A stretch of DNA of 64,000 bases, taken from NCBI RefSeq assembly GCF_036173065.1, contig NZ_CP108041.1, forward strand, positions 1,674,001 to 1,738,000, read 5' to 3'. The stretch comes from Rhodococcus sp. NBC_00297. GTDB taxonomy: Bacteria > Actinomycetota > Actinomycetes > Mycobacteriales > Mycobacteriaceae. Under the pieces are notes generated by a model. The model was not told the origin of the DNA, ran no database searches, and worked only from the letters and a program-made list of their open reading frames with translations. Below are positions 58,636-64,000 of the stretch, piece after piece. Within the stretch, counting starts at the first letter, position 1. The number at the start of each line of letters is the position of its first letter. The translations under genes and the position numbers were made by a program.

Positions 58636-59802
58636 TCACTCTCCGCATTCGACTCGACCTCTTACAGCGTCTAGATACTGTCGCCTAATCCTCGAAGGCG
58701 CGAACACTTCGGCTTTGTAAGATCGCACTTCCCGCGATTCCGGTTTCAGCTGGTCGTTGTAGACCCCGTTGTCGAGTTCGAGGAGGAACGATTTGAGAAA
58801 TGAGATGTCTTGCAGAATAACACCTTCACCGCATCGCAGTACTATCTCGCTGGGCCCATCGCCGGCGAGACATACCGGAAGTGTGCCACACGCTATTGCC
58901 TCGGCAACAGTTCGGCCAAACGCCTCATGCTCGGAGATGTTGAACAAGACGTCGATGTCTGACAGTAACTCCATCACCTTATCGGTTCTGTCGATTATTT
59001 GCACTCTGTCTGAATTGTCAGCACGTTCGCGAACATACCGCTCGAAGTCGGACCGGGCTTTCTCGTCCGGTTCACCACCTACCACTATAAGTGAAGTCCG
59101 CACTAGTTTGAGGTCAGTAAAAAGATCCACTAGAAAATCGACACGCTTGTGTGAAACTACCTGTCCAATTATTGCGGTTACGATAGAACTGGAGAAATCT
59201 TGGTCCGGTCGTGTGCTGTCTGAAGGCACTACAATATCTTCCAAAGGCCGCGGTACTACGATCGTTCGCTCATGCTCGATTCCGAATCGATCAATTATTG
59301 ACTGCGACGGTGCGATGACGAGATCAGCCGAATGACACACCCTGCGGGCGACCATACGTCCGAGACGACCGCCGATCGTCTCGTGGAGGTCCACGACAAG
59401 GCGGCATCTTCTGATCTTTGCCGCAACCAGGACTTCCAGCGCTTGCCATAGGCTGAAAGCTACAACAATCTGGCGAGTATCTAGAATTTGCACGAGACGT
59501 GCGACACTCAAGATAAATTTCGGCAAACGGCTGGCAACGAGTACCAGGGCTGTTTTGAAGGTAGAGCCCTCCGACCCACCCGACAGCGTCAAGGTGTTAT
59601 TTAGCGCGAATGCATGACCAACCGTGTCAATACCACGTTCGAACGCAACTGCGTGTAGTGGAGATTCATTATCAGCAACTATGAAGGTGTTGCGTTCGCC
59701 GTCCAATAGCGCGAGTAACGAGGTCTCCGCACCCCACACGCTCGGCGATTCCGTAACGAATGCTACTTTTTCATTGCCAACAATATTTACATCCCTACCC
59801 AT
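58636..59802 (-). CDS. Glycosyltransferase family 4-like protein (region B)
   Basis: A 388-residue GT-B enzyme. KVAFVTESPSVWGAETSLLALLDGE is the N-terminal acceptor loop; LVVDLHETIGGRLGRMVARRVCHSADLVIAPSQSI links the domains; HEAFGRTVAEAIACGTLPVCLAGDGPSEIV has the EX7E donor motif. ATG at 59802 overlaps the acyltransferase stop by 8 bp with CGGAG ahead; the longer frame upstream is inside that gene. The sugar is unknown. Confidence 0.85.
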   Translation of the reverse strand: MGRDVNIVGNEKVAFVTESPSVWGAETSLLALLDGERNTFIVADNESPLHAVAFERGIDTVGHAFALNNTLTLSGGSEGSTFKTALVLVASRLPKFILSVARLVQILDTRQIVVAFSLWQALEVLVAAKIRRCRLVVDLHETIGGRLGRMVARRVCHSADLVIAPSQSIIDRFGIEHERTIVVPRPLEDIVVPSDSTRPDQDFSSSIVTAIIGQVVSHKRVDFLVDLFTDLKLVRTSLIVVGGEPDEKARSDFERYVRERADNSDRVQIIDRTDKVMELLSDIDVLFNISEHEAFGRTVAEAIACGTLPVCLAGDGPSEIVLRCGEGVILQDISFLKSFLLELDNGVYNDQLKPESREVRSYKAEVFAPSRIRRQYLDAVRGRVECGE

Positions 59803-60502
59803 TGCGCGACTCCGGTCGGATGCCAATCTGCTTCGCAGGTACGCCGCCAACGATCGTGAACGGTGCGACATCCTTATTCACCACGGCACCTGCTGCGACG
59901 ATCGCACCGTTTCCGACCTTCACGCCCGCGAGAATGGTTACGTTTGAACCCACCCACACATCGTCACCGATATCCACACACTGCCGGGTTTCGCCCTGCT
60001 CGCGTATTGGCAAATCCCTACGTTCGAACTTATGATTCTCGGACATTATTACAACGTTTGGCCCCAACAGAACATCCGAACCAATCCGTATTCCCCCTTG
60101 CCCTTGCAACACGTTTGACATGCCGATCGACGTCCGAGCACCGACAGCAATACCCGTACCCAAGTTTCGGTAGACGCCGGATACTTTCAGGGACGCATTT
60201 GAGTCTACTGTTACGTGTTCACCTAGGCTTATATCGCCACCTACAGCATCCAGTCGCACACCAGAACCCAGGGAACAGTTTCGACCAAGAATCAGCCTTC
60301 TGCGACTCCGAATAATCACAGCCGGCCCCATGTATACCAGCGGCCGGCCTCTGATGAGACCGCGGACTCGCCAAGCAATCTTTGAAGCGACGAACGCCAG
60401 CAGTTCGCTTGTAGAAAGGTTGGGGTCCAGTCCTTGTCCCAGCGCTCGGTTGCGACGGTACAAGTAGTCAATCAGTCTGCGCGCACTCGTACTGACCGAC
60501 AT
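59795..60502 (-). CDS. Left-handed beta-helix (hexapeptide) acyltransferase
   Basis: A 235-residue protein. After a helical N-terminus, hexapeptide repeats run from ~70: ILGRNCSLGSGVRLDAVGGDISLGEHVTVDSNASLKV, then IGSDVLLGPNVVIMSENHKF and VDIGDDVWVGSNVTILAGVKVGNGAIVAAGAVVNKDVAPFTIVGGVPAKQIG. The ending is that of WbbJ/CatB-like O-acetyltransferases, with catalytic His in SENHKF. Likely acetylates a sugar of the repeat. It overlaps the preceding gene by one base (TGATG), with GAAGG ahead. Confidence 0.88.
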   Translation of the reverse strand: MSVSTSARRLIDYLYRRNRALGQGLDPNLSTSELLAFVASKIAWRVRGLIRGRPLVYMGPAVIIRSRRRLILGRNCSLGSGVRLDAVGGDISLGEHVTVDSNASLKVSGVYRNLGTGIAVGARTSIGMSNVLQGQGGIRIGSDVLLGPNVVIMSENHKFERRDLPIREQGETRQCVDIGDDVWVGSNVTILAGVKVGNGAIVAAGAVVNKDVAPFTIVGGVPAKQIGIRPESRNG

Positions 60503-61566
60503 CAAACCGACCTTCTCTTGTAGTTCAATTCTTCCGCGACTGATCGAATACCGGACACAACAGTTCCCCACTGGGGGAGAGTGTACTCAGCCTTCGGAAC
60601 AGTCCGGCTGCCGACAGCCTCTGTGATAGCTCGAGCCATGTCGTGATTATCATCTGGGTCGAAGAAGTGGCTGGCAGGTATCATAGATTTGAACTCGCCA
60701 AAAGCAGGGATAGAACTAAGTGCAATTGGCGCGCCGCACATCAAAGCCTCCACCACCGGGAGTCCAAAACCTTCGTCCAATGACGGAAAGACAAAGGTGG
60801 CGCAATTCTCGTACAGCCACTTCAAATTTTCCGGAGATACCGCTCCAAGGAACATGACATGCTTTTGCAAAGCCTCTTGTGTGTGTTCAAGAGTAAGCCC
60901 TAGCCCGTCTCGTTCGCCCACAATATACAAGACCACGTCCTGCGCTGAGTCTGTAGCAGTCATCGATAGAACGGTTTCAATCAGTCGCTCAATATTCTTA
61001 CGACGATTCAGACGCCCTACCGAGAGAAGGAACGGACGGTTGTCGACAGTCTCTGGACGTTCAGCGCAGGCTTCTGCGAACGAGGACGGGACCGCGAGAC
61101 CGACCGCTTTGGCTTGTCGTGGTAATCGGAGCTGCTCATTTATATAGTTTGCTTCATGAATCGATGAGGTGCAAAGCGCGGTCGCTCGTCGCAGGCTCAA
61201 CTCCATCAACTTGAAGTAGGCACGTTCGCCGACGCTGAAGAACTCGGGTCGCCGTCGAAAAATAAGATCGTGTAAGAATGTGATAGTAGGAACAGATCGA
61301 ACAATTGGTGTGAAGTTCTGGGTAATTAGAACGTCGCCGCCGGTAGCCAAAACCCCTGCTTCAAGCAGGTTGGATAAACCATGTTGATTAATTCTCGCGT
61401 TAATCTGCCTGACGTTTGTAGGCAAGTCCAGGATTGGCGACTTACTGATCAGTTGGACCGTGTCCCCAGGGTACGAAGTCGTCCAGCTTTCTACCAGCGA
61501 ACGGAGTACGTTCCTGCCCGAGGGGGGTCCGTTATTCCACCAATGTGCTTCAAAGACCACCCTCAT
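60502..61566 (-). CDS. Glycosyltransferase family 4 (mannosyltransferase-like, region B)
   Basis: A 354-residue GT-B enzyme. FLHDLIFRRRPEFFSVGERAYFKLMELSLRRATALCTSSIHEANYI and FLLSVGRLNRRKNIERLIETVLSM are typical of the WbdA/MtfB-like subgroup; VFPSLDEGFGLPVVEALMCGAPIALSSIPAFGEF is the donor site with the EX7E Glu pair. A GDP-mannose dehydratase gene nearby would divert GDP-mannose, so GDP-mannose or a derived sugar is a plausible donor. ATG at 61566 overlaps the polymerase stop by ATGA. Confidence 0.87.
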   Translation of the reverse strand: MRVVFEAHWWNNGPPSGRNVLRSLVESWTTSYPGDTVQLISKSPILDLPTNVRQINARINQHGLSNLLEAGVLATGGDVLITQNFTPIVRSVPTITFLHDLIFRRRPEFFSVGERAYFKLMELSLRRATALCTSSIHEANYINEQLRLPRQAKAVGLAVPSSFAEACAERPETVDNRPFLLSVGRLNRRKNIERLIETVLSMTATDSAQDVVLYIVGERDGLGLTLEHTQEALQKHVMFLGAVSPENLKWLYENCATFVFPSLDEGFGLPVVEALMCGAPIALSSIPAFGEFKSMIPASHFFDPDDNHDMARAITEAVGSRTVPKAEYTLPQWGTVVSGIRSVAEELNYKRRSV

Positions 61567-63014
61567 AGTCGATCTCCGATCAAAGATGCACGTGAGTCTT
61601 TCGAACCCCGCTGTTGGGCCAGAGTGAACAGCATGACAACTGCGGCGGTAAGCCAAAAGTATCCGTACCAGACAGGGTTTGTTGTTGTAGACACGACCGC
61701 GAAGGTTCCTATCAGCAACAGACCCGCCACTCCATTAAAGAATGCAAAACCGATGAGCGCAAGAACAATTAGGGATGCTCCGACATAACCGGTATCATAA
61801 ATAATGGCGACCCAAAAGTTTGCTAAATATTCGCGTCCGTCGGAAGCAGTCGCCGAGAAATGGGTTTGCGGATATGAGTTTGTGCCGTATCCAAATAGTC
61901 TATTTTCGATTGGTCCGGTGTTGATCTCTTCCAGTGCGTTGGCAGCGACTTGGGCACGCAACGCCCCCGTTCCGGTCGCGCCCGCATTGCCAAAACTATT
62001 AACCCGGTCCGCAACGGCGACAGCGAGCGGGTTAGTCGTGTTGTCAACCGAGATGTTTGGCTTCCATACACCGGTTGCGAGTAGTAACACAGCGAGAAAC
62101 GTCGTTGCCACCACGGTAAAGGCAATTAACGGCGTGGCTCGCTTGCAAATGAGGACCAGAATGAGCGCCAAGTACACGACTATGGCTGTTCTAGTCAGGC
62201 TCGCCAGGATTACGAGACCAGTCATTGCGCACTGCGTAGTGATCAGAAGTGTCGGTATTCTACGGCCATAGGCCACCGTGATGACCAGCAGACAACACAG
62301 GTAGGACGCTACGAGGTTGGGTTCTATCATCAACCCCTTCGCGCGAAGGACTTCGCTTGCGTAGTCCTGCTGTACAAAGATAGTCAGCTCGTCGTAGTTA
62401 ACGGAAAGCATCCACGCAAGGAATACGATCGTTGCATAGCAAGTAGCAGCAACGCAGACATCACTTGCGACACTCGCGGCGTCCATCCCAAGCCGCACCA
62501 CAACGAGTAACGTGAAAACGGAAATCATCAACCACGCAAGAATCTTGATGCTTGAGAATGTATCGTTAGCCATCAGTAGGCTTGCTGTGATACATAGGCC
62601 AAGCCACAATACCAAGAGGAGCATGAGCCACTGATCGGTTGCGCGATACGTGGGCCGCCCGAATGGTCGGCCAACGAGTTTCATCACCACCACGGCTACC
62701 AGCAAATGTTCCGGTAGGAAAGTAACGCCGAATGCTGTGACCGTAAATCCTGAACATCCGGTTGCCGATACCAATACCACCAACGCGTAGCGATCACTTC
62801 TCAGAACGAGGAGTGCCGCAACCAGAACACCACAGGCGTATGCGAAAATCGGGGCGACAAATTGCGATGCGGCAAGCGCAAGGGGCAAGACGCTCGCTGA
62901 AGCGATCAAACCGTACCGGTTGGTGCCTGTCGAACGATCTCCCGAGCCTGCATTCGGTGTATCGGCTCCGAGCGAGTCCCGGAGCCGTTCAGCAACTTGA
63001 TGCGTTGTGTCCAT
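61563..63014 (-). CDS. O-antigen ligase/polymerase-like membrane protein (region B)
   Basis: About 483 residues with eleven or twelve helices. A large external loop near the C-terminus (NSFGNAGATGTGALRAQVAANALEEINTGPIENRLFGYGTNSYPQTHFSATASDGREYLANFWV) with NxxG and H residues fits the Wzy_C/WaaL-type active loop. It is the first gene of the minus-strand operon, served by a promoter at 63048. ATG at 63014 has GAAGG 12 nt ahead. Polymerase versus ligase cannot be decided from motifs alone. Confidence 0.85.
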   Translation of the reverse strand: MDTTHQVAERLRDSLGADTPNAGSGDRSTGTNRYGLIASASVLPLALAASQFVAPIFAYACGVLVAALLVLRSDRYALVVLVSATGCSGFTVTAFGVTFLPEHLLVAVVVMKLVGRPFGRPTYRATDQWLMLLLVLWLGLCITASLLMANDTFSSIKILAWLMISVFTLLVVVRLGMDAASVASDVCVAATCYATIVFLAWMLSVNYDELTIFVQQDYASEVLRAKGLMIEPNLVASYLCCLLVITVAYGRRIPTLLITTQCAMTGLVILASLTRTAIVVYLALILVLICKRATPLIAFTVVATTFLAVLLLATGVWKPNISVDNTTNPLAVAVADRVNSFGNAGATGTGALRAQVAANALEEINTGPIENRLFGYGTNSYPQTHFSATASDGREYLANFWVAIIYDTGYVGASLIVLALIGFAFFNGVAGLLLIGTFAVVSTTTNPVWYGYFWLTAAVVMLFTLAQQRGSKDSRASLIGDRL

Positions 63015-63725
63015 CGTATTCCGTGCCTTCACTCGAGCTTCGGTTCGGTCCTACTTCAAGTGCGAACGCTGTCAAACAACACTCCGACAGATAGTAACTG
63101 TTGGCCTCCCCCGCCAAGCCAATGCGCGGTTCGGACCGATCGTCGGACGAAACCCTGACCAGCAACTTCGCGCATACTACGCAGATCGATCGAGGTTCAT
63201 CGCATACACATCTGCAGACCTGGGTGTTTGCGCTGGACGTGAGGCGGCGTTTTTCGCGAGTGAAGGAACGGAAAACTTCGCGGCCATGCTCCGCTTCGGG
63301 GAGTTGTCACCAAAACTGGCTTCGTGTGATCAGTTCTGAGCCGTCGTGGCGGCGACGCAGTTGCAGTTTTGGTAAATCTATTATGGCAGTTTCGAGCATG
63401 CAAGCACCGTGCGGTTCCCCCGGTGTGACCGCCCAGTGACCGCTTAATCCCATGCGCCGGCCGATCGAGGAACCGCCGGCTTCTGCGATGCACCAGAGGA
63501 TCGTCGCCAGGAACGGGCACTATGCTGACAGGTCTGAACTCGCCGTGGTGGGTAGGCCTCTTTTCGCGGATTCCCGACCGCGACCGCACTGCCAGGTTGA
63601 TCCGCCGCATGAGCGAATCATGACAGAATTAGTCGTTGTTCGCGTGTCGAGTGAGGGCACGCACACGGTCGCCGAGTGCAGCCCCTTGGTAACAGTTGGG
63701 CTTTCGCAACCACCTACCTACTGAT
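63015..63725. other. 711-bp gap without a supported gene
   Basis: This gap separates the polymerase operon and the GDP-mannose dehydratase gene, both on the minus strand. It contains the operon promoter (63048-63075). Short frames on both strands have mixed composition, no ribosome sites and no recognisable domain, so this may be decayed DNA left by the rearrangement of the locus. Confidence 0.5.
63048..63075 (-). promoter_or_regulatory. Promoter of the region B minus-strand operon
   Basis: On the minus strand TTGACA (63075-63070), 16 bp, TAGGAC (63053-63048). The -35 is a perfect consensus and the -10 is close to TANNNT. Transcription would start about 27 bp before the polymerase ATG. Confidence 0.6.
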
Positions 63726-64000
63726 TCACACCACATCGGCGCACACCATGGCTTTGACAATTGAGTCGAAGTCACGTGTAACGCTCCATCCCAGGGTCGT
63801 GCGCGCCTTCGATGCATCGCCGACTGCAACCGCGGCGTCTGCGGGTCGCCGTAACTCGGAGTCCGAGAGGACCAGGTGCTGCCAATCGGAGATACCCATC
63901 GTATTGAAAGCCGCTGCTAGGAACTCCATGATCGACCTCGCCTCCCCCGTCGCCACGATGAAGTCGTCGCCCTTCCCGTGCATCGCCATCCGGTACATCG
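63726..64000 (-). CDS. gmd: GDP-mannose 4,6-dehydratase, C-terminal part (partial)
   Basis: Only the last ~90 residues are in the window; the gene continues past the right edge. KGDDFIVATGEARSIMEFLAAAFNTMGISDW and RRPADAAVAVGDASKARTTLGWSVTRDFDSIVKAMV match the end of Gmd, where the usual form is DFVIATGE and RPAEVD.L.GDPSKA..LGW. It converts GDP-mannose to the 4-keto-6-deoxy intermediate used for fucose, rhamnose or perosamine. Expected to supply region B. Confidence 0.9.
   Translation of the reverse strand, partial: MYRMAMHGKGDDFIVATGEARSIMEFLAAAFNTMGISDWQHLVLSDSELRRPADAAVAVGDASKARTTLGWSVTRDFDSIVKAMVCADVV

Noticed and set aside
63197..63610. 137-codon minus-strand frame in the region B gap
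   Set aside because: Arg/His/Pro/Thr-rich translation, no ribosome site and no family resemblance; codon use does not match the neighbours.

Overview
The window is high-GC (GTG starts are common, stop/start overlaps of the ATGA or GTGA type are everywhere, and several genes have a TANNNT box 6-7 nt before the start codon). The family content points to a mycolic-acid actinobacterium, most likely Rhodococcus or a near relative: DUF2613 and DUF3068 membrane proteins, a DUF2795 protein, GAF-ANTAR regulators, stand-alone dolichol-phosphate-mannose-synthase-like Ppm, and a CCG-domain Fe-S protein with a long Ala/Pro/Lys tail. I see no rRNA, tRNA, CRISPR array, integrase or intact insertion sequence.

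Layout. 1-18.6 kb is mostly housekeeping: an Fe-S reductase tail, a DUF559-type protein framed by hairpin repeats, a pnuC-nadR-SRPBCC operon behind a palindrome, a SRAP peptidase, an ABC exporter, galT-galK, DUF3068-DUF2613, a five-gene envelope/stress operon (holin-like, DUF3618, DUF4235, CsbD, coiled coil), an AlaA-type aminotransferase with adenosine deaminase, and a YibE/F membrane protein.

18.7-42.1 kb is a large GC-rich exopolysaccharide locus (region A). It opens with a carrier protein, an acyl-CoA-dehydrogenase-like flavoprotein and an amino acid:[carrier protein] ligase (a truncated seryl-tRNA synthetase homologue), facing a GH2 beta-mannosidase-like enzyme and a DUF1839 protein. Then come glycosyltransferases, a Wzx-like flippase, a Wzy-like polymerase, a Wzz-like chain-length protein with a dead nucleotide-binding site, a double alpha/beta hydrolase, two convergent Tat-exported beta-helix proteins, a GNAT enzyme, a SECOND carrier protein of the same type, a polyprenyl-phosphate sugar transferase and a YdcF protein. 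Two membrane-anchored Hsp70-like proteins lie at 24.7 and 42.3 kb. The most interesting idea is that amino acids are activated on carrier proteins for use in this polysaccharide pathway.

43.9-54.5 kb holds NDH-2, two membrane diguanylate cyclases, a low-molecular-weight tyrosine phosphatase, an intact Wzc-type chain-length protein/tyrosine kinase facing an Lrp-like regulator, GAF and GAF-ANTAR regulators, Ppm and small membrane or secreted proteins.

54.9-64 kb is a second, visibly lower-GC polysaccharide locus (region B): one glycosyltransferase on the plus strand, then a minus-strand operon of polymerase, glycosyltransferase, hexapeptide acyltransferase, two glycosyltransferases and a flippase, and the 3' end of a GDP-mannose 4,6-dehydratase at the edge. 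The base composition changes inside the first glycosyltransferase gene, suggesting a recombination joint. All functions are read from sequence motifs and family knowledge; no database search was run.
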